64,000 nucleotides of DNA from an uncultured Actinomycetes bacterium (GTDB lineage Bacteria; Actinomycetota; Acidimicrobiia; Acidimicrobiales; RAAP-2): contig CAIYAP010000004.1 in the NCBI GenBank assembly GCA_903924205.1, forward strand, positions 1 through 64,000, given 5' to 3'. The stretch's first letter is position 1. Each line of letters starts with the position of its first letter. Of this stretch, positions 41,581 to 50,926 are shown one piece after another. Below the pieces are notes generated by a model that did not search any database, was not told where the DNA came from, and saw only the letters and a list, made by a program, of their open reading frames with translations. A program made the translations under genes and the position numbers.

Positions 41581-43046
41581 ATAAAGACGTTGGCCGACTC
41601 GTCGTGCTGGCCCAAGTGGTGGCGATCAATGTTCACCATCACGAAGAACAACAGTGCGGAGATCGCCAGAGCGAGTGAACCGAAGCGAAACGCCATGTCG
41701 AAACCGTGCACCTTGGCATCTCCGAGATGTGACGGCATGGGCTTATCCATGACGTGGTGACTTGCCAGATAACTCGCGAGCGCGGTGGCGAAGATGGTGT
41801 TTTGGATGGCCGTACCGAACGATCCCCCGACTTGCTGGGTGGTGTTGAGTAGTGCGGACGCCGCGCCAGTGTCATGCGGCGGCGTGTTAAATAGCGCGGT
41901 CGAGCTCGAGGCCACGAAAACCTGACCGAGGCCGAGGCTCATGGTCAACATGGGCAAGGCCACGTGAGTGAGGTAGGGAACGTGCACGCTCAAGGTGGAG
42001 AGCAACAGCAGACCAATAGCCGCCATGGAGAGCCCGACGGTGCCGATGGGGCGAGGTCCCACTTTCGGCAGTAACTGGCTGGCCACCGTGGCGGACACGA
42101 TGATGCCGAGCGAGAAAGGAAGGAAGCACAATCCGGCCTTCACGGCGGAGTAGCCGAGCACGTCCTGGAAGTAAAAGGTCATGAATAGAAACAGTCCGTA
42201 CAGGCCGGTGGACGAGAGCAACTGAGAGGCGTAGGCCCCCGATCGAATTCGGGTGAGTAAGCGCAGTGGGAACAGTGGGTTTGTCACCTTGCTCTCGATG
42301 AAGATAAAGAGGGTAAGAAGAACGAAGCCTGGCGCAATGAAACCCCACGACTTGGCCGCGTGCCACCCGTGGGTCGACGCCTGAGACACGCCATAGACGA
42401 CAGCCAACATGCCCACCGTCGCGGTCACGGCACCCGGCACGTCGTAGCGAGTGTCGCCCGAGACTTTTGACTCCGTGACGTTTCGAATAGCGAGAAGGAC
42501 TGCCACCACGGCCAACGGCGCGTTGACGAACAAACACCAGCGCCAGCCCCAGTACTGAGTGAGGGCGCCACCGAGAATGAGTCCGATAGAGGCCCCCACT
42601 CCCGACAACGCGCCATACACCGCGAAGGCCTTCGCGCGTTCCTTGGAGTCCGTGAACGTGACCGAGATCAGCGATAAAGCCGCCGGTGCGAGCAAGGCCC
42701 CGAAGAGCCCCTGCAGCGCGCGGGCGCCGTAGAGCATGCCCTGATTTTGAGCCACACCGCCGAGGACGGAGGCCGCAGCAAATCCGGACAGCCCGAACAT
42801 GAACACCTTTCGGCGGCCCACGAAATCCGCAATGCGTCCTCCGAGCAACAAAAACCCACCGAAGGTCAGCAGGTAGGCCGTCACCGCCCACTGGTAGTTG
42901 TCCGGCGAGATATTAAGGTCCGATGCGGCCTTGGGCAACGCGATGTTCACAATGGACGCGTCAAGCACCACCATCAACTGCGCGAGGGCAATGACGAAGA
43001 GTGCTCGCCACCGACGAGGGTCAAGGTTTGAGTCGAGATCGGACAC
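41577..43046 (-). CDS. MFS drug exporter, DHA2 (14-TM) family
   Basis: 489 residues with about 14 hydrophobic helices. LDASIVNIALPKAASDL (motif D1), GGRIADFVGRRKVFM (motif A), and a GALSGVGASIGLILGG-like motif C define EmrB/QacA-type proton-drug antiporters. GTG start with AAGGAG seven bases upstream. No neighbouring regulator. Second DHA2 protein in the window; not a close copy of the first. Confidence 0.92.
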   Translation of the reverse strand: MSDLDSNLDPRRWRALFVIALAQLMVVLDASIVNIALPKAASDLNISPDNYQWAVTAYLLTFGGFLLLGGRIADFVGRRKVFMFGLSGFAAASVLGGVAQNQGMLYGARALQGLFGALLAPAALSLISVTFTDSKERAKAFAVYGALSGVGASIGLILGGALTQYWGWRWCLFVNAPLAVVAVLLAIRNVTESKVSGDTRYDVPGAVTATVGMLAVVYGVSQASTHGWHAAKSWGFIAPGFVLLTLFIFIESKVTNPLFPLRLLTRIRSGAYASQLLSSTGLYGLFLFMTFYFQDVLGYSAVKAGLCFLPFSLGIIVSATVASQLLPKVGPRPIGTVGLSMAAIGLLLLSTLSVHVPYLTHVALPMLTMSLGLGQVFVASSSTALFNTPPHDTGAASALLNTTQQVGGSFGTAIQNTIFATALASYLASHHVMDKPMPSHLGDAKVHGFDMAFRFGSLALAISALLFFVMVNIDRHHLGQHDESANVFI

Positions 43047-43098
43047 GAACGCTCCTTCAGGGCGAGGGGGTAGCCCAGCCTAAAGGAAGGTCCTCGCG

Positions 43099-44217
43099 TT
43101 ACAGCCAGTTCGCGAGATCGCGGCTGTCGAGTCCGTGTGCCTCCGCGACCGGAGCATACGTAATGGCGCCGTTCACGACATTCACTCCTTCGCGCAGAGC
43201 ATTGTCCTGCAGCACCGCCTCTCGCCACCCGTGACGAGCCAACGCCACCGTGTACGGCAAGGTGGCGTTCGCGAGTGCTTGTGTCGAGGTGTGCGGCACC
43301 GCGCCCGGCATATTCGCCACACAGTAGAAGAGCGAGCCATTGACCTCGAACGTGGGGTTTGAGTGAGTGGTGGCACGAGTGGATTCAAAGCAGCCACCCT
43401 GGTCCACGGAGATGTCCACCAGCACCGAGCCCGGCTTCATCTTGGCCACGAGAGCATCGCTGACGAGCTTCGGAGCCTTCGCGCCGACGACCAGCACCGC
43501 GCCAATGACGATGTCCGCTTCAATGCAGGCTCGCTCGACGGCGTAGGTCGACGACGCCAAAGTCTGCACACGACCCTGGAAGTGGTGGTCGATAGTGCGC
43601 AAGCGCTCGAGGTTCGTGTCGAAAATGGTGACGTTGGCGTGCATGCCCATCGCAATCGTGGCCGCCGCCATACCGGCAACTCCGCCACCAATGACCACCA
43701 CGTTGGCGGGCGTGACACCCGGCACACCCGAGATCAGACCACCACGTCCACCCGCAAACTTCATCAAGTGGTGAGCGCCCATGATGGGAGCCATGCGACC
43801 AGCTACTTCGCTCATCGGCGTGAGCAGCGGGAGCGAGTTGTCTGGCAAGCGAACCGTTTCGTAGGCAATGGCCACGTTGCCCGCCGCCACGAGGGCGTCG
43901 GTGCAGCTGCGAGACGCCGCGAGGTGAAGGTACGTGAACAGCACCTGATCCTGGCGGGCTGACAAGCGGTGGTACTCAGCCTCCACGGGCTCCTTTACCT
44001 TGAGAATCATCTCGGCGCTCGCCCAGACGTCATCGACATCATCAATAATGCGCGCACCCGCAGCGACAAAGTCGCTGTCCGAAATGGCTGAGCCCAGCCC
44101 CGCCGACTTCTCGACGAGTACCTCGTGGCCGTGCTTTACCAATTCGTGCGCACCCGCAGGGGTGAGCGAGACTCGATATTCGTCGGTCTTGATTTCCTTG
44201 GGGACGCCGATGATCAT
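43099..44217 (-). CDS. ald: Alanine dehydrogenase
   Basis: NAD-dependent oxidation of L-alanine to pyruvate and ammonia. MIIGVPKEIKTDEYRVSLTPAG at the start (in part), KVKEPVEAEY, MSEVAGRMAPIMGAHHL, and a NAD site VVIGGGVAGMAAATIAMG. 372 residues. It is 37 bases downstream of the aminobutyraldehyde dehydrogenase gene on the same strand. In that setting it could recycle alanine made by the pyruvate-dependent aminotransferase nearby. Confidence 0.96.
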   Translation of the reverse strand: MIIGVPKEIKTDEYRVSLTPAGAHELVKHGHEVLVEKSAGLGSAISDSDFVAAGARIIDDVDDVWASAEMILKVKEPVEAEYHRLSARQDQVLFTYLHLAASRSCTDALVAAGNVAIAYETVRLPDNSLPLLTPMSEVAGRMAPIMGAHHLMKFAGGRGGLISGVPGVTPANVVVIGGGVAGMAAATIAMGMHANVTIFDTNLERLRTIDHHFQGRVQTLASSTYAVERACIEADIVIGAVLVVGAKAPKLVSDALVAKMKPGSVLVDISVDQGGCFESTRATTHSNPTFEVNGSLFYCVANMPGAVPHTSTQALANATLPYTVALARHGWREAVLQDNALREGVNVVNGAITYAPVAEAHGLDSRDLANWL

Positions 44218-44254
44218 CGACTTCTTCTTTCTCTAGGGGGAACTGCGAAAAGTC

Positions 44255-45682
44255 TTAAGCGTTGAGGTTGTGCATCACGTGCTTGATGCGCGTGTAGTCC
44301 TCAAAGCCGTAGACCGAGAGGTCCTTGCCGTAGCCGGAACTCTTGAAGCCGCCATGGGGCATTTCGGCGACGATGGGAATGTGGGTATTGATCCAGACGC
44401 AACCAAAGTCGAGGTCACGAGCGAAGCGCAGCGCGCGGCCGTGGTCCTTCGTCCACACTGAGCTGGCGAGTCCGTATTCAACACCGTTGGCCCAGGCCAG
44501 GGCCTCGGCCTCGTCGGTGAACTTCTGCACCGTGATGACCGGTCCGAAGATTTCGGTCTGCACCATTTCGTCGTCTTGACGAAGGTCGCCCACCACCGTG
44601 GGCTGAAAGAAAAAGCCACGGTCAGCACCCACAACACCACCCGCCGCCACGGTGGCGTGCGATGGCGTGCGCGACAAGAAACCCTGCACCCGCTCGAACT
44701 GGTTGATGTTGTTCACCGGACCAAAAAGGGCGTCCTCGTTGTCCGGCTGACCGATCACCGTGTTCTTCGCCTGCGCCGCGAGGGCGTCGAGGAAGTTGCC
44801 GTAGGCCTTCGGACCGACGAGCACGCGCGTCGCCGCGGTGCAGTCTTGACCCGCGTTAAAGAAGCCACCAATAGCGATACCTTCGGCGGCGGCCTCAATG
44901 TCCACATCGTCAAAGACGATGACCGGAGCCTTACCACCGAGCTCGAGGTGGGTGCGCTTCAAGGTCTGCGAGGCCGCAGCCGCTACTTCCTTACCGGCGC
45001 GGACCGAACCAGTCACCGACACCATGGCCGGGATCGGGTGCTCGACGAGCGCACGGCCGCTGTCACGATCACCACAGACGACGTTGATGACGCCAGCGGG
45101 CAAAATCTGCGACATGATTTCGGCCATGAACAAGGTCGAGACGGGAGTCGTGTCGGACGGCTTAATGACCATGGTGTTACCCGCGGCGATGGCGGGTGCC
45201 CACTTCCAGACGGCCATCATCATCGGGTAGTTCCACGGTGTCACCGCGGCGCACACACCAATGGGCTCGCGCCGTACGTAGCTGGTGTGGTCGGCCATGT
45301 ATTCCGCCGCACCGCGACCTTCCAAGATGCGCGCGGCGGCGGCGAAGAAACGAATTTGGTCAATCATCGGCGGAATTTCTTCGCTCAAAGTGACCGCAAT
45401 GATCTTTCCGCAGTTCTCGGCCTCGAGGGCCACGAGCTCGTCCTTACGAGCTTCGAGGGCGTCGGCGATCTGCAGCAGGGCCAGCGAGCGCTGGCTGGGG
45501 GTGGTGCGCTTCCACGAGGCAAAGGCCGCGTTCGCGGCACGAACGGCCGCGTCGATGTCCGCCGCGTTCGACACCGGCATTTCGGCGAAGGGCTCGCCCG
45601 TGGCCGGATTTGTCAATGTGACGTACTTACCGCTGGCCGGTGCGACGTACTCGCCACCGATGAAATTTGACAGACGACGCAT
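44255..45682 (-). CDS. Aldehyde dehydrogenase, gamma-aminobutyraldehyde type
   Basis: NAD-dependent aldehyde oxidation, 475 residues. Catalytic Cys in FNAGQDCTAATRV, Glu in LELGGKAPVIVFDD. VTPWNYPMMMAVWKWAPAIAAGN is typical of the aminobutyraldehyde/betaine aldehyde group, which also has the Trp-rich substrate tunnel. Divergent from an Lrp regulator, a class III aminotransferase and an amine oxidase, which supports a role after putrescine deamination (4-aminobutanal to GABA). Other omega-aminoaldehydes are possible. Confidence 0.9.
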   Translation of the reverse strand: MRRLSNFIGGEYVAPASGKYVTLTNPATGEPFAEMPVSNAADIDAAVRAANAAFASWKRTTPSQRSLALLQIADALEARKDELVALEAENCGKIIAVTLSEEIPPMIDQIRFFAAAARILEGRGAAEYMADHTSYVRREPIGVCAAVTPWNYPMMMAVWKWAPAIAAGNTMVIKPSDTTPVSTLFMAEIMSQILPAGVINVVCGDRDSGRALVEHPIPAMVSVTGSVRAGKEVAAAASQTLKRTHLELGGKAPVIVFDDVDIEAAAEGIAIGGFFNAGQDCTAATRVLVGPKAYGNFLDALAAQAKNTVIGQPDNEDALFGPVNNINQFERVQGFLSRTPSHATVAAGGVVGADRGFFFQPTVVGDLRQDDEMVQTEIFGPVITVQKFTDEAEALAWANGVEYGLASSVWTKDHGRALRFARDLDFGCVWINTHIPIVAEMPHGGFKSSGYGKDLSVYGFEDYTRIKHVMHNLNA

Positions 45683-45733
45683 AGTCCCTACCCCTTGGTC
45701 ATATGTGGCGCGCCCATGCGCCCTCCCCCACTC

Positions 45734-45768
45734 TGCCAGATTTTGCCACCCTCGTGCAAGATTTCACG
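45734..45768 (+). promoter_or_regulatory. Tandem direct repeats, candidate Lrp sites
   Basis: TGCCAGATTTTGC at 45734 and TGCAAGATTTCAC at 45755 match in the core TGCNAGATTT and are 21 bp apart, two helical turns. A similar GGATTTCGCGCC lies inverted at 45779-45790. All fall between the aminobutyraldehyde dehydrogenase and the Lrp gene, where Lrp-type proteins usually bind. Confidence 0.45.
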
Positions 45769-45822
45769 AAGGATAGGGGCGCGAAATCCCTCGGATAAGA
45801 CGCATATCGTCGTGAAAAGGGG

Positions 45823-45828
45823 TACACT
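45823..45828 (+). promoter_or_regulatory. -10 element of the Lrp regulator gene
   Basis: TACACT 53 bases before the ATG at 45882; a leader of about 45 bases holds an AGGGA site. Confidence 0.35.
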
Positions 45829-45881
45829 CGGCGGTATCCGTAGCCACGGGGCCTGAGGGCCACCGAGCAGGGACATACACA

Positions 45882-46403
45882 ATGGCGAATCGCAACGTAC
45901 AGCGGGCGGGCACTCGTGCCCCCGAAAAGGTGAGCACCGAGGGTGCTCTCACCGCCACCTCGCTCGACGCCACCGACCGACGCATTGTGGAAATCCTTCA
46001 GCTCGATGGGCGGCGTCCGTACGGCGCCATCGCCGAGGAGGTCGGACTCTCAGAGCCGGCCGTCCGTCGTCGGGTGCAGCGTCTTCGTGATGCGGGTGCG
46101 ATGCAAATTGTGGCCATCACCGATCCCCTGCTGTTGGGCTTCAACCGCACGGCGTTGATCGGCGTGCGCGTCCAAGGTGACGTGCGACAAGTGGCCGACA
46201 AGATTGCCGCGATCAATGAGGCCAACTACGTCGTCATGACAGCGGGATCCTTCGACATCATCGCCGAAGTGATTGTGGCCAATGACGACGCTTTGGTGCA
46301 TCTCTTGAATGACGCCATCCGGTCGATTCCTGGGGTGACCGAGGTAGAGACGTACGTCTACCTCAAGTTGGCCAAACAAACATATACATGGGGTACAAAG
46401 TGA
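45882..46403 (+). CDS. Lrp/AsnC family transcriptional regulator
   Basis: 173 residues. A 25-residue basic lead, then the HTH (DRRIVEILQLDGRRPYGAIAEEVG followed by SEPAVRRRVQRLRDAG) and a RAM ligand domain from about residue 85 (RTALIGVRV, MTAGSFDIIAEVIV, SIPGVTEVETYVYLKL). Likely senses an amino acid or amine and controls the divergent dehydrogenase and its own operon. Overlaps the aminotransferase gene by 16 bases. Confidence 0.94.
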   Translation: MANRNVQRAGTRAPEKVSTEGALTATSLDATDRRIVEILQLDGRRPYGAIAEEVGLSEPAVRRRVQRLRDAGAMQIVAITDPLLLGFNRTALIGVRVQGDVRQVADKIAAINEANYVVMTAGSFDIIAEVIVANDDALVHLLNDAIRSIPGVTEVETYVYLKLAKQTYTWGTK

Positions 46404-47818
46404 GTTTGAACGAAATCATCACTGACGGCGTGGTCGTTACCGATACGACCAGCGCGAGTCACGACTATTCGGAGCGTGCGCGCCGACATCTGTGGCTGCA
46501 CTTCTCGCGCATGGGCGCTTATTCGGAGACGGCCGAAATTCCGGTCTTCGTTCGTGGCGAGAAGTCCTACGTGTGGGATGCCAATGGCAAGAAGTACATC
46601 GACGGTCTCTCGGGCCTCTTTACTAGCAACTTGGGTCACGGCCGCGCGGACATCGCGGAAGTCGCCGCCGCCCAGATGCGTGAATTGGCTTACTTCCCGC
46701 TGTGGACCTACGCCCACCCGACAGCGATCAACTTGGCGGAGAAACTGGCGCAGCTCGCCCCTGGCGATCTCAACCGCGTCTTTTTCACCTCGGGTGGCGG
46801 CGAAGCCGTCGAGTCCGCGTTGAAGCTGGCCCGTCAATGGCACGCGATGCGTGGGGAGACGGGTCGTTACAAGGTCATCAGCCGTCACACCGCTTATCAC
46901 GGCACAACCATGGGTGCGCTCACCGTGACGGGCGTGGAACCTTTCCGCACCGTCTTCGAGCCACTGGTACCGGGCGCCATCAAGGTCCCCACCACGAACT
47001 TTTACCGCACCGAGGTGCACGCGGATGATCCCGAGGCCTTTGGTCTCTGGCACGCCCAGCAAATTGAAGACGCCATCGTGCGCGAGGGTCCCGAGACCAT
47101 CGCCGCGGTTTTCCTCGAGCCGGTACAGAACTCGGGTGGCTGCTTCACCCCGCCCCCCGGCTACTGGCAGAAGGTCCGCGAGATTTGTACGAAGTACGGC
47201 GTGCTTCTCGTCTCCGACGAAGTGATCTGCGCCTTTGGGCGACTGGGCTACTGGTTCGGTGCGGAGCGCTACGACTACGTACCGGACATCATCACTACCG
47301 CCAAGGGCATCACCAGTGGTTACGCCCCGCTCGGCGCCATGATCGTGTCCGACCGCATTGCCGACACCTTCATGCAAGATGACCGTCAGTTCCTTCACGG
47401 CTTCACCTTTGCTGGTCACCCCGTGAGTTGTGCGGTCGCTCTCAAGAACATTGAAATCTTGGAGAACGAGAAGATCCTGGAGAATGTTCGCAGTAACGAG
47501 CCCTACTGGCGCGAGAGCCTCGAATCGCTCAAGGACCTTCCCATCGTCGGCGATATTCGTGGTGCCGGACACTTCTGGGCTACCGAATTGGTCATGAACC
47601 AAGAAACTAAGGAGTCCTTCGTGGGTGAGAAGGCGGAGCGACTTCTGCGTGGTTTCATCTCTCCCGAAATGTTCCGCCGCGGCATCGTGTGTCGCATCGA
47701 CGACCGTGGCGACCCGGTGGTCCAATTCTCGCCGCCACTAATTGTGGACCGCTCAGAAATTGACATGATTGTCGGCACCTTCCGAGAAGTCCTCACTGAA
47801 GCCGTCGCCAAAATTTAG
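46388..47818 (+). CDS. Class III aminotransferase, putrescine/omega-amine:pyruvate type
   Basis: PLP enzyme of 476 residues. FTSGGGEAVESALKLARQW, SDEVICAFGRLGYWFG and the PLP lysine in TTAKGITSGYAPLG. The layout, including a lead of about 50 residues before VFVRGEKSYVWDANGKKYID, fits SpuC-like putrescine:pyruvate or beta-alanine:pyruvate enzymes. In context it likely removes the amino group from putrescine or a similar amine, giving alanine and an aminoaldehyde that the divergent dehydrogenase can oxidise. Confidence 0.92.
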   Translation: MGYKVSLNEIITDGVVVTDTTSASHDYSERARRHLWLHFSRMGAYSETAEIPVFVRGEKSYVWDANGKKYIDGLSGLFTSNLGHGRADIAEVAAAQMRELAYFPLWTYAHPTAINLAEKLAQLAPGDLNRVFFTSGGGEAVESALKLARQWHAMRGETGRYKVISRHTAYHGTTMGALTVTGVEPFRTVFEPLVPGAIKVPTTNFYRTEVHADDPEAFGLWHAQQIEDAIVREGPETIAAVFLEPVQNSGGCFTPPPGYWQKVREICTKYGVLLVSDEVICAFGRLGYWFGAERYDYVPDIITTAKGITSGYAPLGAMIVSDRIADTFMQDDRQFLHGFTFAGHPVSCAVALKNIEILENEKILENVRSNEPYWRESLESLKDLPIVGDIRGAGHFWATELVMNQETKESFVGEKAERLLRGFISPEMFRRGIVCRIDDRGDPVVQFSPPLIVDRSEIDMIVGTFREVLTEAVAKI

Positions 47819-49213
47819 ATGAACGCCCCGTCCCGCCAGCCTCTGTGGTGGGACGGGGCGTTGTCGTTGCCTCGTCCCGCTCTCGCCGGTGATCTCGACG
47901 TCGATGTCTGCATCGTCGGTGGCGGCTTTTCGGGATTGTGGACCGCTCGTGAATTGCTGCGGCGCGACTCCTCGCTGCGCGTTGCCATCCTCGAAGCCCG
48001 TACCTGCGGATTCGGCGCGAGTGGCCGAAACGGCGGATGGGCCTCCGCACTCTTCCCCGCGTCCGCCGCTCAGGTTCTCGATCTCGTCGGCTTCGATGGT
48101 GAGCGTCACCTCACGGCCACCTTGCGTGCGGCGGTCGGTGACCTGGGCGACGCCTTGGCGCACGACGGCATCGATGCCCACTTTCGCCACGGCGGAACCA
48201 TTACTTTCGCCACCACCGATGCTCAGCGCGAGCGACTTCGCGCTGAGGTCGAGGCTGCCCACGAGCGCGGCGATGACGACGGCGACATCACGTGGCTGTC
48301 CGCCACCGAGCTCGCACAGAGCCACGGACACGTCGACGGTCAGCGCGGCGGAATTTTTGATGCCCACTGCGCCGCCATCCATCCCTATCTCGCCGTCACC
48401 GGATTGACTGACGCGGTCGAGCGGGCGGGCGGGCGCATTTTTGACAACTCCCCCGTCACTCGTATTGTCCCCGCCCACGGCTCACGACGGGCCGCCGCGA
48501 TCACCGTGGCCGGCACGGTGCGAGCCGACATCGTGGTGCGGGCCACCGAGGGATTCAGCACGCAGTTCACGGGTGCGAGACGAGACGTCGTTCCCGTCTA
48601 CTCCTTAATGGTGGCGACCGAGCCCCAAAGCGACGAGTTCTGGTCCACCCACGGCCTCGCGACGGGCGAAACCTTTGCCGACGGTCGACACCTCATCATT
48701 TACGGACAGCGAACCCGAGACAACCGCCTGGCCTTTGGTGGTCGCGGGGCGCCGTACCACTTCGGGTCATCAGTAGAACCGCGCTTTGACAACTCGGTTC
48801 GAGTGACGTCGTTGCTGGGCGACGCGTTGCGACAACTATTCCCCACACTCGCGGGAGAACTCACCCATAGTTGGGGTGGGCCGCTCGCGTTGCCCCGTAA
48901 CCACCTGCCCTTTGTGACCCTGGATCACCGTCGCGGCCTCGCCGCATTAGGCGGATACACCGGCGATGGCGTGGTGATGAGCTACCTCGCGGCTCGATCC
49001 TTGGCGGCGCTCATCGCGGGTGACGCCGACGAAATCTCCGACGTCGAGCGACTGGTGTTCGTGCAGCGACCACCACGGAAATGGGAAATGGAACCCCTGC
49101 GATGGCTAGGCATCAATACGGGCCTGTGGCTCGCGGGTCGCGCCGACGCCCGAGAGCACGCCACGGGTTCCCCCGCGCCCTATGACCGCTGGCTCGAACG
49201 TCTGCTGGGTTAG
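47819..49213 (+). CDS. FAD-dependent amine oxidase, PuuB/DAO family
   Basis: 464 residues. FAD site DVCIVGGGFSGLWTARELL near residue 28, then GASGRNGGWASALFPAS, the usual segment of gamma-glutamylputrescine oxidase and related enzymes, and a C-terminal GGYTGDGVVMSYLAARSLA. It oxidises an amine or N-substituted amino acid to an aldehyde or imine. The ATG follows the aminotransferase stop with no gap. No glutamyl-putrescine ligase is present here, so the substrate may be a free amine. Stop shared with cysA. Confidence 0.9.
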   Translation: MNAPSRQPLWWDGALSLPRPALAGDLDVDVCIVGGGFSGLWTARELLRRDSSLRVAILEARTCGFGASGRNGGWASALFPASAAQVLDLVGFDGERHLTATLRAAVGDLGDALAHDGIDAHFRHGGTITFATTDAQRERLRAEVEAAHERGDDDGDITWLSATELAQSHGHVDGQRGGIFDAHCAAIHPYLAVTGLTDAVERAGGRIFDNSPVTRIVPAHGSRRAAAITVAGTVRADIVVRATEGFSTQFTGARRDVVPVYSLMVATEPQSDEFWSTHGLATGETFADGRHLIIYGQRTRDNRLAFGGRGAPYHFGSSVEPRFDNSVRVTSLLGDALRQLFPTLAGELTHSWGGPLALPRNHLPFVTLDHRRGLAALGGYTGDGVVMSYLAARSLAALIAGDADEISDVERLVFVQRPPRKWEMEPLRWLGINTGLWLAGRADAREHATGSPAPYDRWLERLLG

Positions 49214-50130
49214 CGACGCGAGACTGACACCGCATCGCCCGAGGCAATCTTCGTGTCTAGAAACTCCGGGCGACTGAGCTGCACCCAGGTCTGCTCTCCC
49301 GACGCGCGCGTCACCGCGATTCGGATTTCAAAACCAAGGTCATCAATATTCGTCACCACATCCGGCCCTGACGGCGACACCACCAGGTCGTGCGGGCGAA
49401 TAGTCACACCGTCAAAAAGCGTCGTGGGTCCGAGGAATGATTGCACGAAGGAGTTCACCGGCTGGTCGTACACCTCGAGGGGGCGCCCCACTTGTTCAAT
49501 ACGACCCTGGTGCATCACCACCAAGGTCTCGGCTAAGTCCATTGCCTCTTCTTGGTCGTGCGTCACCAAGATGGTGGTGACGTGGAGACGTTGGTGAAGT
49601 TCCTTTAACCACGAGCGAAGCTCGCTGCGCACCACCGCGTCGAGGGCGCCGAAAGGCTCGTCAAGAAGCAGCACTTGTGGCTCGATTGCTAGGGCACGTG
49701 CGAGCGCCATGCGCTGGCGCTCGCCGCCCGATAACTGCGCGGGGTAGCGATTCGCTTTGTCGCTGAGTCGAACCAGCTCGAGCAATTCGCCGACACGCTG
49801 GCGAATCTCCTTCTTCGCGGTGCCACGCACAGACAGTCCAAAGCCCACATTTTTCGCCACACTCATGTGGCGAAACGGGGCGTAGGCCTGGAAGCAATAT
49901 CCAATGTCGCGATAACGAGCATCAACATCGGTGACATCACGGCCCTCTATGACGATGCGACCGGTGGTGGGCTTCTCGATACCACCAATCATCTTTAAGA
50001 CCGTCGTTTTCCCCGAGCCTGACGGACCGAGAAGTGCGGTGAGTTCGCCACTAGGAATCTCGAGATTGACGTCGGCGACCACGGCCCCCTGGCCGTAGTT
50101 CTTACTGAGGTTAGAGAGCTGAATGGGCAT
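49210..50130 (-). CDS. cysA: Sulfate ABC transporter ATPase
   Basis: Energises sulfate/thiosulfate import. Walker A GPSGSGKT, Q-loop YCFQAYAPF, signature LSGGERQRMALARAL, Walker B LLLDEPFGALD and the switch His in LVTHDQEEAMDLAE are complete; a TOBE-like C-terminal part follows. 306 residues, a little shorter than usual. An upstream ATG (50145) is in frame; the chosen one has AAAGGA. Overlaps cysW. Confidence 0.94.
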   Translation of the reverse strand: MPIQLSNLSKNYGQGAVVADVNLEIPSGELTALLGPSGSGKTTVLKMIGGIEKPTTGRIVIEGRDVTDVDARYRDIGYCFQAYAPFRHMSVAKNVGFGLSVRGTAKKEIRQRVGELLELVRLSDKANRYPAQLSGGERQRMALARALAIEPQVLLLDEPFGALDAVVRSELRSWLKELHQRLHVTTILVTHDQEEAMDLAETLVVMHQGRIEQVGRPLEVYDQPVNSFVQSFLGPTTLFDGVTIRPHDLVVSPSGPDVVTNIDDLGFEIRIAVTRASGEQTWVQLSRPEFLDTKIASGDAVSVSRR

Positions 50131-50926
50131 GCAATTTCCTTTCACGCCGTTGCAGGGCGGACAAAATGACCATCACCACGACGGCGATGAGTGCGAGTTC
50201 GAGAGCACCCGCAAACGACCCGAGGAAGTCAAAATTCTGATCCCACGAGTCAAAGATGTAGATCGGCAAGGTCTGCGTTGAGCCGGTGACGTTGCCCGAC
50301 ACAATGAGCACCGCGCCGAACTCCCCCAAGGTGCGAAGGAAGGCCAAGACGGCGCCGTAGGTGACTCCCCATTTCACGGAGGGCAAGGTGACACGCCACA
50401 AGATGCGCCACGGTCCCGCCCCCAAGGTGCGCGCCGCCCATTCTTGATCGGTGCCCACTTCTCGAAGGAGCGGGACGGTAGAGCGCACCACGTAGGGCAG
50501 CGTCACCGCGAGTGACGCCAGCACAATGCCCACGGGCGAGAAGATGACCCGTAAGCCCCAATTCGCCAGTGCCGTGCCGAACCAGCCGATTCGCGAATAA
50601 GCCAATACCAGCGACACCCCAATAATGACCGGCGACACGGCAACGGGGATATCAACGAGTACGTCGAGCACCCGCACCCACGGACCGCGGCGACGCGCAA
50701 TGAGTAGCGAGGCTCCTATCCCCACCAGAGTATTCAGTGGCACCACGACGGCCGCCGTCTCTAAGGTCAACATCACCGCGTGCACGGCGTCAGGAGACGA
50801 AATCGACCGCCACACCGCCGATGCGCCTCCCGCCCAGGTATGGATGAGGAGAAAGCCCACGGGGAGGCCGACGAGGACAAGGAGGTAGACAGCCACCGTG
50901 AGGCGGATAGCGACGCGGGCCTTCAT
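50111..50926 (-). CDS. cysW: Sulfate ABC transporter permease CysW
   Basis: 271 residues with about six membrane helices. The EAA loop is EVGTDQEWAARTLGAGPWRILWRVTLP (in part), and ALAFLRTLGEFGAVLIVSGN is typical of CysW. Pairs with CysT to form the channel. Overlaps both neighbours, so the order sbp-cysT-cysW-cysA is a single operon. Confidence 0.94.
   Translation of the reverse strand: MKARVAIRLTVAVYLLVLVGLPVGFLLIHTWAGGASAVWRSISSPDAVHAVMLTLETAAVVVPLNTLVGIGASLLIARRRGPWVRVLDVLVDIPVAVSPVIIGVSLVLAYSRIGWFGTALANWGLRVIFSPVGIVLASLAVTLPYVVRSTVPLLREVGTDQEWAARTLGAGPWRILWRVTLPSVKWGVTYGAVLAFLRTLGEFGAVLIVSGNVTGSTQTLPIYIFDSWDQNFDFLGSFAGALELALIAVVVMVILSALQRRERKLHAHSAL

Noticed and set aside
44576-45670. 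Plus-strand open frame of 364 codons
   Set aside because: Antisense to the aminobutyraldehyde dehydrogenase; no ribosome-binding site or recognisable motif.
46358-47725. Minus-strand open frame of 455 codons
   Set aside because: It is the mirror frame of the class III aminotransferase, whose motifs are complete; the mirror protein has no family features.
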